Assembly: GCA_945859605.1 (NCBI GenBank)
Contig: OX243819.1
Location: 4,466,958 to 4,530,957 of the forward strand
Direction: 5' to 3'
Origin: Lumbricus rubellus
Taxonomy: Eukaryota > Annelida > Clitellata > Crassiclitellata > Lumbricidae
Length of the DNA: 64,000 bases
Part shown: positions 24,715 through 36,700 of the stretch, one piece after another
Layout of the letters: each line of letters starts with the position of its first letter
Numbering within the stretch: position 1 is the first letter of the stretch
Notes under the pieces: generated by a model
Seen by the model: the letters and a program-made list of their open reading frames with translations, nothing else
Told to the model about the DNA's origin: nothing
Database searches by the model: none
Position numbers and translations under genes: made by a program

Positions 24715-24764
24715 GAAACCTACTATACTGTTCACTGACATCACTGTACAGTATAGTAGGTTTC
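24715..24764. other. Perfect 17-bp-arm hairpin
   Basis: GAAACCTACTATACTGT (24715-24731) is followed 16 nt later by its exact complement (24748-24764). A (CAG)n tract follows at 24785-24819. Confidence 0.75.
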
Positions 24765-24787
24765 AAATGGCAGCTGATCCTTGCAGT

Positions 24788-24820
<33 letters not shown>

Positions 24821-25322
24821 TGTATCACGTATACGGATGAGATGATCTTAATATGAGCTCCATATTGACATCAGTCTATTATACACAGATTGCGTAGATG
24901 ATTTCGACTGACTGCCGATGAAATAATAATTATTGATGTCAGTGTATATCAACCTTTGGCAGTTAAGACTACGGATAGCTGATATGTCATTCAAATCTGA
25001 AATTTCTTGCACCTAGACATAAATATTTATACATCGTCCTACATACAAATTATAATTCTCTGATAGTATACGTACCTACAGCGAACTAGTAGGCCTATAC
25101 GGATGAGCATAGTGTGGTTGTACATATGGCGAGTCGGCGACCCATGTATATTTAGGCCTATATAATAATTATATGGGACTGCATAATCAAAATTATACAT
25201 TGACTTGAATTTCTACTTCGTTTAGACATTTCGTTATATAACATAAAATAAACTGAGCTGATGAATTAGATCTGCGAAGAGTCATTCCAGTTCATATTTT
25301 GTCTGAGCGGTGTTATAAAAAC

Positions 25323-25463
25323 CAGTGGCGTAGCCAGGAATTTCTCATGGAGGGGGTTTATGGCAGATGCTTGTTTTTTCTTATGTAATTGGACAAATAA
25401 CCTTTAAGATCATTTTTCCTAAGCCAGTGGGGTTTAACCCCCAAACCTCTTGTCTACGGCACA
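25323..25463. mobile_element. Short hAT-like MITE (141 bp)
   Basis: The left end CAGTGGCGTAGCCAGGA is mirrored by a right end reading, complemented, TGTGCCGTAGACAAGA. Flanks ATAAAAAC and ATAGAAAT match at 6 of 8 positions, so the copy is decayed. Confidence 0.5.
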
Positions 25464-25762
25464 GATAGAAATATCTAATTAGGCTACCATGCAATTCCTA
25501 CTTAGCCTACATTACAATGTATGCCACGACATAACAATCTTATACACTAATTTTTGTGACTTAGTGAAGTTTGCAGATCCTCTCTCGAGTAGAATTTCCA
25601 AAGCAAAAAGTGCAGCAAATAAAACCTAAATGCGTCTGGCACATAGGTTGCATACGCTTCATATGAAAAATAATAAAGCGGCAGTTAGGCCTATGCTGTT
25701 GATTGTATACGGCAGTGTGGATAAATAATTAAATAGCCACAGAGTTTTTCCTTGTCAGAACA

Positions 25763-26148
25763 TTTGCCCTACCAGAGCTTTTGCCCTACCAGAACTTTTG
25801 CTCTACCAGAACTTTTGCCTTACCAGAACTTTTGCCCTATATACCAGAACTTTTGCCTTACCAGAACTTTTGCCCTACCAGAACTTTTGCCTTACCAAAA
25901 CTTTTTCCATACTAGAACTTTTGCCCTACCAGAACTTTTGCCTTACCAAAACTTTTTCCCTACTAGAACTTTTGCCCTACCAGAACTTTTGCCTTACCAA
26001 AACTTTTTCCCTACTAGAACTTTTGCCCTACCAGAACTTTTGCCCTACTAGAACTTTTGCAGAACTTTTGCCCTACTAGAACTTTTGCCATGCCAGAAAT
26101 TTGCCCTGCCAAAAATTTGCCATGCCAGAAATTTGCCATGCCAGGTGA
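25763..26148. repeat. 17-bp minisatellite, roughly 20 units
   Basis: Unit close to CCAGAACTTTTGCCCTA. Because 17 is not a multiple of three, it is open in more than one frame and encodes repetitive LPELLPYQNF-like peptides, which are not a gene. Units near the right end degrade to CCAGAAATTTGCCATG. Confidence 0.93.
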
Positions 26149-27295
26149 TTTCCGGTGTGAAATCTGCCATCTCAACTGCAGCAACTGCCATGATAATAAA
26201 AACCATTTTATTATTAAAAAAATAAATAAACGAAGATTGTGAAAAATAATATTTTATAAGAACAGCAACAACGTCGTTACAAGAGCGACCCACAAACAAC
26301 TAACAACAGGCGGGTCAACCCAACAGAAGATGCGTGACTTTGCTCTCGAACTGCTATGAAGTGAGTTCAAATCCTGGTTGAATAATAATATTGACACCAC
26401 AGATCAGGTCATGCACTGAAGCATGTGCTGGCGTTTCTGCAGGACCTACACACTGTACAGTGTACACTGTGCAGTGTTGTACACTATCATGTGTGGGTAT
26501 GTGATGATGAATCTGGATAGACATCTGCATGCATAATATACGTATACGCCATACCTGACATATTATCAGAATATTTAAGCTGTAGGTCTATACGGCATTC
26601 ACGCTAATCTTCTGGTATGTGGAGGCATCAGATCGTTAAATTTATACGGTTGTGTCTATCTGTTTCAAAATCTTATTTTATTACAAACGAGAATGTTGAT
26701 GTGTTTCTCCAACCCTCGTCATCATAGACCACACATTGTCGTTGACTGTAGTGATGACAAGCGACGCAACGGTGAATGAACCACTGCAGAGGAACATTCA
26801 ACAGCTGCATTTCAACCAGTAGGCCTATACGCTATGGTAACACCTTTGGCGATAGGCAAAAAACACAAGGAAAACGTTGGATAGGAGAGCTGCACCACAG
26901 CTTATACCCAAGCAGTACGCCAGCTGTAAAAGAATACAAAGCCAAAAACTTTGGACTTTCTCAGAGATTGAAGATTAAACAGTTTTCGAAGTTTACGCGT
27001 GGTAAGAGGAAAAAAAATTGGATTATCAGGAGGGTGTCTGTAGCTTTGAAGTGCAGCAGAATTGAGCTGTTGGCATGGGAAACAGAGCGCTACAGAAATC
27101 ACGGGAAGCTACGAGAGGAGATAAGAGCAGATTAAGTATAGACTGGTTCCGTTTCTTCCAGGACTACACAGGAGTTGCTGCAAGTGCATCAGATGCTGCC
27201 ACCTCAAGCGTTTCATCGTCTGCGTTTGGCAGATTCAAAGTTGTGTCTCTGCAGCGTTGAACAATGTAAAAAGCAGAAAGTGCACCTTGCGGATG
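26149..27295. other. Non-coding or unrecognised
   Basis: A 119-codon frame at 26776-27135 (basic, ending REEIRAD) has no recognisable domain and no splice or promoter support. A tRNA-like word GAGTTCAAATCC is at 26364-26375. Nothing else seen. Confidence 0.35.
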
Positions 27296-27870
27296 GACGG
27301 ATGCATGAATGAATGGATGAATGGATGAATGGATGGATGAATGAATGGATGAATGGAAGAATGAATGGATGGATGGAGGAATGGATGGATGGAGGAATGG
27401 ATGGAGGAATGAATGAATGGATGGAGGAATGAATGAATGAATGGATGGAGGAATGAATGTCTTTTTTTCCTTCAGGCTTGAATTAATCCCTCTCAACGGA
27501 GGGGTCAGCCACTCGGATCCTCCTCTTCCACTTTCCTCTATCTTTGGTGTCTTCATTTTTCAGTTTGAGTTGTTTTATATCCTCCCGTATCGCATCCTCC
27601 CATCTCTTCTTTTGTCGTCCTCGACTGCGTCGTCCATAGACATTCGATGGATGGAGGAATGAATGGATGGATGGTTAATAGATGGGCGAATGAATAGATG
27701 GATTGATGAATGAATGAATGGACGGATGGATATATGAATGATTAAATGACCCAAGGGATAGATGGATTAGCCTAATAGACGGATGGGTGGATGGATAGAT
27801 AGAGTGGATGGATGGACAAAGGTGAAGATGAATTGATGCATTAATGAATGAATGGATAAATAGGTTTTAG
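27296..27870. repeat. (GGATGAAT)n-type array split by a LINE fragment
   Basis: GGATGAATGAATGGATGG repeats occupy 27296-27460 and 27642-27870, on either side of the LINE tail at 27483-27642. Confidence 0.85.
27483..27642 (-). pseudogene. LINE C-terminal fragment in microsatellite
   Basis: On the minus strand it reads GRRSRGRQKKRWEDAIREDI, then DRGKWKRRI and ADPSVERD before a stop. The QKKRWED.I..D motif is the common LINE tail. Only about 50 codons remain. Its 3' end runs into the microsatellite after a short UTR. Confidence 0.72.
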
Positions 27871-28127
27871 ATGAACTGAGGAATTATAACAATGTGCACA
27901 TGTGAATTAATCGGATGGTTGGAAGCGCAGTATTATTATAATTGCGAATCGATGATTTGGTGATCGGATGTTTACTTTGTTTAGTTGGTCGAATCATAAT
28001 TTTTATACTAAGAACCATACAACAAATGATGATGATGGTCTTAGTGGTGGGTCTTGTGTTCGATGTCGTTTTCACAATGTGGTATAAACATAGGCCTACT
28101 GTACTTGTGGCGGCGTGGCTGGCGATG

Positions 28128-28200
28128 GTGGTTGTGGTGGTTGTGGTGGTGGTGGTGGTGGTGGTGGTGGTGGTGGTGGTGGTGGAGGAGGTGATGGTGG
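28128..28200. repeat. (GGT)n microsatellite
   Basis: GGT repeat upstream of the carbonic anhydrase gene. A (CTC)-rich tract at 28660-28738 is about 260 bp upstream of the ATG. Confidence 0.9.
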
Positions 28201-28995
28201 TTGTGTAACTGATCTTGATGTGATTGAATTTCGTAGACGTATGGTAAACTTTGTAGCTATGGAATAATTCAGAGCTCAAGAAGTGTACAACGTACAATGT
28301 GTATTTCTTAGTGACACAAAACGAGACATCGAAGCAGATTAGCGCAGATAGAGTCAGATACACATGGACATCAAACAGGGGCAGAGGTGCCAGAGGCAAA
28401 AAAGATACCGGTAGAGGCCAGAACGAACACAGCAGAGCGATATGCAGACACACGTATACACATACATAAGTAGAGAAGGTAAGAGAGAGAAATACATTCG
28501 AAAAGACAAAACATCAACATCGAGACCAACGAAACTGACGCATAACAGCATAATATGCAAATGAAGATGATGATCGGTCGTAACAATCCGACAGCAAGCA
28601 ACTATTTTCCAAACTTTGACGGAGGCAACCTGCTGCGCCTCCCCCGACCGTTTCCTCCCCTGCCGCCGCCGCCTCCTCCCTCCTCTTCGGCCTCTCAGCC
28701 TCCACCTCCTCCTCCTCCTCCTCCTCCTCCTGTTGCTCGTATATAACGATGGATGAACCAGCAAGCTCCTGTCGAAGACCGACTGAAGGACGGTCGAATC
28801 AACACCTCGAGGTTACGAGTACTTGGTCGTCGGATGTTTAGGCGGCAAAACCTTGATCGGAGGAGGATTAACTCGGTTTACGACCAAAAGCTGATTCAGT
28901 AGACACTCTTCCTCCGACGAGTTAAATCGACGACGGTCTGAAGATCCCGTTTTAAGTTGTGAGAAGGAACAAACAACGATCAGCGCATTGAAACA

Positions 28996-29074
28996 ATGGC
29001 CAGTTTTGGTGAAGTCCAGTGCTTACTGCTGCTGATGACTGTTTTTGTCTTACAACAAACGACGACCTGTACAG
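28996..29074 (+). CDS. Carbonic anhydrase exon 1 (signal peptide)
   Basis: ATG opens 26 codons encoding a leader with a hydrophobic core ([11 protein letters not shown]) and ends at ACAG|GTAAGAG, a strong donor in phase 1. The leftover G joins GA of exon 2 to make Gly27. No TATA box is obvious in the 250 bp upstream, so the transcription start is not defined and an untranslated upstream exon is possible. Confidence 0.85.
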
Positions 29075-32000
29075 GTAAGAGCGACAGAAGAAGTCGACGT
29101 CCACATTCAGAATTTAGTCTATACTTTATGCAAGTTATGCAACAATCCAAACGCTTGAATAGTTCCGATAGAACACGCATTAGCATATAGGCCAGCGGTT
29201 CCCAACCCGTGGCCCGCGGGCCAAAAGTGGCCCGCGAGGCCTCAAAAAATGGCCCGCCATGCCTCAAAAATGGCCCTCATCTCTCAAACAATAAAAAAAA
29301 TGAAAAAATTGACAATTATGATATAATAGAACATTATAATTATTTTATATTGCAAATTATTTCATTTTGAAGTATAGTAAACATCAAACATTCTACTTTG
29401 AATCAATTATAAAAACTTTATATGCTTTTAGTTAATTAAATTTTAGCATTGTGGCCCCCTAAATTCCCTAATGATCTTTTAACTAAAAAAAAAGTGGCCC
29501 TCGCGTCCTCCAACTTAGAAAAAGTGGCCCTACAGACAAAAAAGTTGGGAACCACTGATATAGGCTATCTAGCGTCGCGTAATTGCATGCATATCAATAT
29601 GCGTCAAGCAAGTAATTATTGAGGAGCGAAACCTAAATCTTTGACTATGTCTGACTTATTTCATCCAATGTTCAGTCGAAAGTGACTGCATGAAGCAAAC
29701 CAACTTCACTGACACAACACATCAAACCAGATATTTCAGTTTTACTGCAAAGTCATTAATATGTCGGCAACGGTGGTCATGGATTGTGCTTAAGTGGACG
29801 TCGGATAGCTGTTGATATAACTATATACTACCAGTAATTTTACTGGTAAATTTGGTTATGCAGTAATGCTATAGTACATTTAGCAGTGATGGAATTAGCT
29901 GAAATAGTAATAGTAGCCTAGTAGCAGCAGAAGCGGCATCAATATGTTTTAATTAAGCCAATTTATAAAGCGCCTCTTTTGGTGGCAACAATGAGAGGAG
30001 CTTCCAGCAGTGTGCAAGGTCAAGAGAGAGGAGACAGAGGTGTGAGAACTGCAAAGAAGCATGAGATGTTGCCAACTAATTTTGAAAACGAATAGATAGA
30101 GACAGTGCTTTTATTTCGAAAAAGATTGACGAATTGAGGCAGATGACGGGTTGAGCAGCCATAACTGTTCTATTGCATGAGAAACTAAAAGGTGAAGTCA
30201 GCTTGAATTGCACAATGCGAGAGGCTGCCACAAGAGTTGTCAAGATGCCGCTGTGTCTTAGAGACTTGCATGCATGAGATTTTGAATTAATCGCATGCAT
30301 GCAGAGAGAGTCAGCCTAAGCCATGGGTGTCAAAGAGCTGGCCCGCGGGCCATTTCTGGCCCGCCGATGATTTTTTTCTGGCCCGCGGAGCCTACCCAAA
30401 AGATTAAAAAATTAGAGGATAAAAGTTCAAATTTTTATATTTTACAGTCAGCGCCAAATATCTTGCAAATCTTCATGGTTTGTAAACCTATATACATGTC
30501 CTTAGGCCTATCGTGCTAGAATATGACTCCGTTTTATAAATGGATTAATAGAAACAAAAGACACATTGCTACAGGAGCTTCGACACCCTGGCCCGCCACT
30601 TGTTAGAAAATGTTCACACTGGCCCGCCACTTGTTGGAAGATGGTCACTCTGGCCCGCCACTAAAAAAGGTTTGACACCCGTGGCCTAAGCCAACGCTGC
30701 AGTTATTCAGACATGATGGTATAGAAAATGAGAGCAGCATGATATTAATCTAATCTGCAGCCGCGCTTAGAAGGATCGAAGTCGACTGCGAAGATAGAAG
30801 TGTTACACCCTGAAAAATTCATCGCCTTTATCCACCACAACCACCACCACCACCTCCTCCTCCTCCTCCTCCAGGAGTCCTCCTCTCCTCCTCTCCTCCT
30901 CCTCCTCTCAACCACCGCACTGTCTGCAGCAGCAGCAGCAGCAACAGGATCAGCCTCATCAGCCTCATCATCCTGACACGGATGTTCTTCCAGGACAATT
31001 CATCTCTAGGGAGGGGACCCGGTGTCGCATCCAAGTCTACCCTACGGGGGTAGTTAAGACGTGCTTAGTATATAGTTATAGGCTGCTCTTGGCGCCCTTG
31101 TAGCCTATTTCAGGCAGTCTGTTCTGTTAGTAGTTAAGGTTGATGATAACTGTTAAAATAACTGCATAACTGCATAATGTATATCCTAAGCGGTTTCGAT
31201 CTGTTAACCGGATTTGTTGAATAAACGAAATTTATTGTTATTATCATAATTTTCTCTGATGTCAAAGCAATTCAGTCAGCTGTGGATTCTATCACTGAAT
31301 AACTGAATGCGACACACTGACGTTGTTGCTTACACGCAGGCCGCAGGACCGGCCTTAGGCATTGGCAAGGGAAGGGAGTTGCCTAGGGCGCCAAGTTCTA
31401 GGGGGCGCCATATCCACAAAAGGGGACGCCATTTCCAAAACAAATGGAAGACGCTGAAAATCTTGTGCAGATAATAATAACCAGGAAGCTGGAGCTATTA
31501 ACAGTATTTGGTCACATATGCAGAATGAGTGCTGACAAAAAATAAAGAGGGTGATGTTCGGGAAAATGGAGAGAGTCAACAGAAGGGGTAGACCACACAA
31601 GGAATGGCCGGACAACATGACAGACTGCATGGTGCGGAGCGCCAATACAAGACCCGGGGCCGTATGCATATGAGGGTATAACTCTTTCTCCTAGCTTAGA
31701 TCTTCCCTATGCGGGAGTGGTGGGTTAATTTTTGTATGCATGGGTCGAGATGCTAGGTATAACGCTATTCCAACTCTGAGATAGAAGTAATCCGGCTACT
31801 CCCATCGTGAACAATAGACGGCCGACTTTAGCTGGATAGCATGAACAATTATAGACGACCGTCGTTATTGTCCTTTGGCCTGTCTTTTTTTCGCCACGCT
31901 GGCAACAACCGCATGTAAATATCTTTTACGCATGCACGCTCAGCTATAACCTATTGAATTGGGGGAAGAGCCAGCGTCATGCATCGTCGGGTGCAAGGAA

Positions 32001-32724
32001 TGTCCAGATTAACTATTACTCTGGCTATTCTGCTTCCATGCATGTGGCCAAATTCCAAGACTATGTCTGGATTAGCTATGTCGCCTAAATTAGCCTATAT
32101 GCCTGGTCACATGCATACGGCCCCTGACTCATGCGGCCTTGGAAAGACAAAAATGATGAGGAATGACGAGGATGAAGCGGGACTCGGACTCGATCAACGA
32201 GGCCATACCAAGTTTCACAAAAAAAGTCGAGCTTGTGTTAGAACAGGTAGTGTTTAATGGAATTCTGAGGTGAAGAGTGATAGGCTACTACTTGACATAG
32301 AAATCCACAAATGACGTTCATATTTTCTACGGAAATTTGAGGGAAAAAACGGAATTGAAAGTATAAACAGCTGTAACTTTTCCAAACATGAAACGTGTTG
32401 CGTGGAAGTTTCAGGGATTGTTGACAATTCATTCCTCTGCAAATTGGAAAATTGTCGCAGAAAAATTATTACCATTGGTTGCTAAGATTTTGCATTTTAT
32501 CCGTTGGTACATTTTTTTTATTGAGCCACCCTGTATACATACACTTTTATATCAGAACATTTCTTCCAACACAGAGTTTCAGCCAGGAGAGACTGTTTCT
32601 GGGGAGACTTAATATCGGGGGAGGGGCGACTTTTATATCTGGAGTCTTCCCCCATCGTGACACCGGCCCTGCATACGTGCCTATATGACCCTCTCTATCT
32701 GCTTCTCTGTCTGTCTGTCTCTGA

Positions 32725-32758
<34 letters not shown>

Positions 32759-32863
32759 CTGTCTGTATCTCTCTGTCTATATCTCTCTGTTTCTGTGTGT
32801 CTGTCTGTGTCTGTCTGTCTGTCTGTCTGTGTCTGTGTCTGTGTCTGTGTCTGTGTCTGTGTC

Positions 32864-32926
<63 letters not shown>

Positions 32927-33677
32927 GTTGGTCTCATGTATAGTCGTTATTCTGTCTTCCTGCATATTATGGTTTCTATCTGACGATTTGTCTCATGTCC
33001 TTCCGTATCGTTCCTTATATTATAGTATCCATCTCTTTATATATCTCTGCTTGTACCACTTGTGTGCCATAATTATGTCTGTCACAGGGGAGCATTAAGA
33101 GAGGCATTTGGGATTGTTTTAAAGAAATAATTTTTATTATGATGATTAATTATCATTACACGATTTTCAATGTCAAATCACCTGATTAATACTCAATTAT
33201 GTGATTCATTGACCATTGTCTAGAACTCTACATGTATATATTAATGATGCAAATTACAATGCAATTCAGTGCTTAAAATAAATCATCTGCCGAGTTTTTC
33301 AATATACGAGGTATAGAGTAATTTTTGAAGATTAACCTCGGCCTACCCGACCCCTCTGATATTATGGTACAATGGACTCGTCCGGTCAGAGAGAGGCTGT
33401 GGTTACTACTGTTAGTTCCCTCGTACCAATACTTTAAAACTTTGCTTCCTCTACATAAATTCCTGTGCACGCCTCTGTCTGCCTGTCTGGTCTTCCATTA
33501 TGCAAGTCTATCTCAGCAAGTGAGTGAGTCTTTATGTGTGATGGATTGTGCCTGAGGTCTTTTAACAATCTTGTTCACCTCAGTTTGTTTTTAAATTGAC
33601 ATTCACTCTCTTCAAAATGCTTACAGTATATTCTGTCTGTCTGACTGTCTGTCTGTCTCTGGCTCTCTCTGTCTCTC

Positions 33678-33720
<43 letters not shown>

Positions 33721-36700
33721 TTCTTTATATATATATCTGTGTAATGCAAACAGTCTGGCTGCGTATGCATTGTCTGTCTGCCCATGCTTGTCAGATGTAC
33801 TTCCTTGTTTTGTCCTTGTCTTCCTGTTTGTCTGTCTGCCTTTATGATGTACTTCCTTTTCGATGTGTGATCATATCCGCCTATGTCCATCTGGCATGCT
33901 TTCTAGTGTATCCTTGCATGAGAGTCTCTATGCTTTCTTGCCTTTGTAATGTACTTCTTTCTATGCCCATCTGTCTCTCGCTCTATTCTTTTACATCTGT
34001 CTGATGTCCGTTGCATTGTATCTGTGGTCGACCACTTCCTTCAATTCTAGGATTCCATTTACACGACCTTCAATCGTCCTTGGAAGTTCATTTACAGCGG
34101 AAGTCTGCTGCTGTGAAAGGTCACATGTTCATAGATGAACCTTCCTGACCTTTGCACTAAATGTCAACGGGTGCAAAGCATGCTCAACTTAATTGGAACC
34201 TGCCCTTAAAAAGACCTCTCCATGACCCCCTCGCCTCCGACCCCTAACCATGTTTCACACGACCATCAATACTCGGCAGCGACAGTTACAAGAGATACAT
34301 GTACATCTGGATTCTGCATCTTCATCATCTGCATCTTCATCATCTGCATCTTCATCATCTGCATCTTCATCATCTGCATCTTCATCATCTGCATCTTCAT
34401 CATCTTCATCTTCATCTTCTGCATCTTCATCATCTGCATCTTCATCATCTGCATCTTCATCATCTGCATCTTCATCATCTGCATCTTCATCATCTGCATC
34501 TTCATCATCTGCATCTTCATCATCTTCATCTTCATCATCTGCATCTTCTTCATCTTCATCATCTGCATCTTCATCTTCTTCCAATTATTTATTGACTTCT
34601 TCTGTTGAACGATAGTCAAAAAGTCAAAAATCCCTCAAGTGCACTTACTTTTAAAGCAAGGGCACCGGTTTATTCACGAGCGACAGCCGTAGCTGGTACT
34701 GAACAATACACGTAAGTGGCTCATCCATCGACGTTGTCTCAAAGCAGACATATTACGTAGGCTGTGGATTTGTGTGATGTTATTCACGTATACATAATAT
34801 GCATGTATAACATTGTATAACATTGTATACGCTTAGGTGTATAGGTCTGGCTGACATCGACATTCAACGTAGTAGTCGAGTAGAAATAGAAGCAACAGAA
34901 GCACGAACACTTCTTCACCACGTCTTCGCTGTATAATACATGAAGCTATTATATAATAATCTACAGGCAGACACAGGCGCATGCGCACTCATCAACTATG
35001 CCTCTTCCTCCTCATGTGAAGAAAGATGGATGAAGGGAAGGATGGATGGATAGAAGGAATTTATAGGAATAAAAGGAAATGAAGAAGGACTGACGTTTGC
35101 AAATAATTGGAGAATAAGAATGATGGAAGTAATGAAGGAATGGAAACTGGATGGATGTAAGAAGGATTGAAGAAAGGAAGGAAGGGAAAGAGGGAAGGAA
35201 AGGGTGGAGGAGAGGAGAGAAGAATAAAAGATCTAATAAATTTACGAATGCAGGAAATTAAAGAAAGAAGATCAAATAGAAGGACGAATAGATGCAGAAG
35301 GAAAACGAAGGAAGGAAGAAAGGATGGAAAGAAGGAATGAGCGAAATAAGGACAGGTGGATGTAGGAAGGAAATAATAAAGACAGAGAGGAGACAAGGAT
35401 GTTTTAACTCAAGCAAAGAATGGAAAAGATGGCTGTTCAGAAACAAGGAAAGAAATATCGAGAATGGATGGATGATTGAATGGATAGATAGATGGATGGA
35501 TGGATGGATGGATGGATAGATGGATGAGTGGATGGATGGCTGTTCAGAAACAAGAAAAGAAATATTGAGAATGGATGGATTATTGAATGGATAGATGGAT
35601 GAGTGGATGGATGGATGGACGGATGTGAAGAAGGAAGGTAGGAAAGAGGAAATAAAGAACGAAGGAAGGAAAGATGGATGCGCGAGCCATTCGGCTGGCT
35701 ATGTGGAGACTGGAGAACCATTATTTATCACTGATTTATATGACAGCTGGTTGTGGTGGTGGTTGTGGTGATGGTGGTGGTGGTGGTGGTGGTAGTCGTG
35801 GTAGTGGTGGTGGTCGTGGCGGTAGTGGTAGTGGTGGTGGTGGTGGCGGTAGTGGTTGTGGTGGTGGTTGTGGTGATGGTGGTGGTGGTGGTGGTGGTAG
35901 TCGTGGTAGTGGTGGTGGTCGTGGCGGTAGTGGTAGTGGTGGTGGTGGTGGTGGTGGTGGTGGTGGTGGTGGTGGTGGCGGTAGTGGTTGTGGTGGTGGT
36001 TGTGGTGATGGGGGTGGTGGTGGTAGTCGTGGTGGTGGTGGTGGTGGTGGTGGTTGTGGTGATGGTGGTGGTGGTGGTGGTAGTCGTGGTAGTGGTGGTG
36101 GTCGTGGCGGTAGTGGTAGTGGTGGTGGTGGTGGTGGTAGTGGTGGTGGTGGCGGTAGTGGTGGTGGTGGTGATGGTGGTGGTGGTGGTGGTGATGGTGG
36201 TGGTGGTGATGCTGGTAGTGGTGTTGGTGTTGGTGGTGGTGATGGTGGTGGTGGTGGAGGTGGTGGTGGTGGTGGTGGTGGTAGATGAACTGATTAAATG
36301 TAGGTCGGGTCAGCCATCAAAATTGCCGGCCACTTAACACCAGGTCACCGCTGTCATCGCTGTTGTTCGCACGTTCCAACTCACATCGCAACCGTTTAGC
36401 AATTAAGTGGAAAACATCGACTGCACCGACGACTGATTATTTCTGATGAATTGCTCTTCTTAATTACATGCACACTGTACGATGATGATTTATGGATGGC
36501 ACATAAAAACGTCCGTTCTCTTTCCGTCTCTTTACCACCCTCTCACTCCTTCTCACTCCATCTCTCTCCACATCTCTCTGTCTGTCTGTCTGTCTCTGTC
36601 TGTCTTTGTCTCTCTATGTCTCTCAGCACACGCACACACACACACACAAACGCACACAAGCAGACACTCGCACAAAGCGCAATTATGTACAAGCAAATGT

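Larger units (their letters stand above)
31346..32668. mobile_element. Possible composite hAT-like element
   Basis: CAGGACCGGCCTTAGGC at the left is mirrored at the right by a complement reading CAGGGCCGGTGTCACG. Between them lie a LINE fragment, TIR-B copy 2 and a fragment with a TACAGGGTGGCTCAATAAA end (to about 32535). TSD support is weak, so the outer boundary is tentative. Confidence 0.3.

Noticed and set aside
26776..27135. 119-codon basic ORF
   Set aside because: No recognisable domain, splice site or promoter; kept only as an unexplained stretch.
35674..36337. Glycine- and valine-rich proteins of about 200 residues
   Set aside because: Every frame of a (GGT)n array stays open; no start context, splice site or non-repeat domain.
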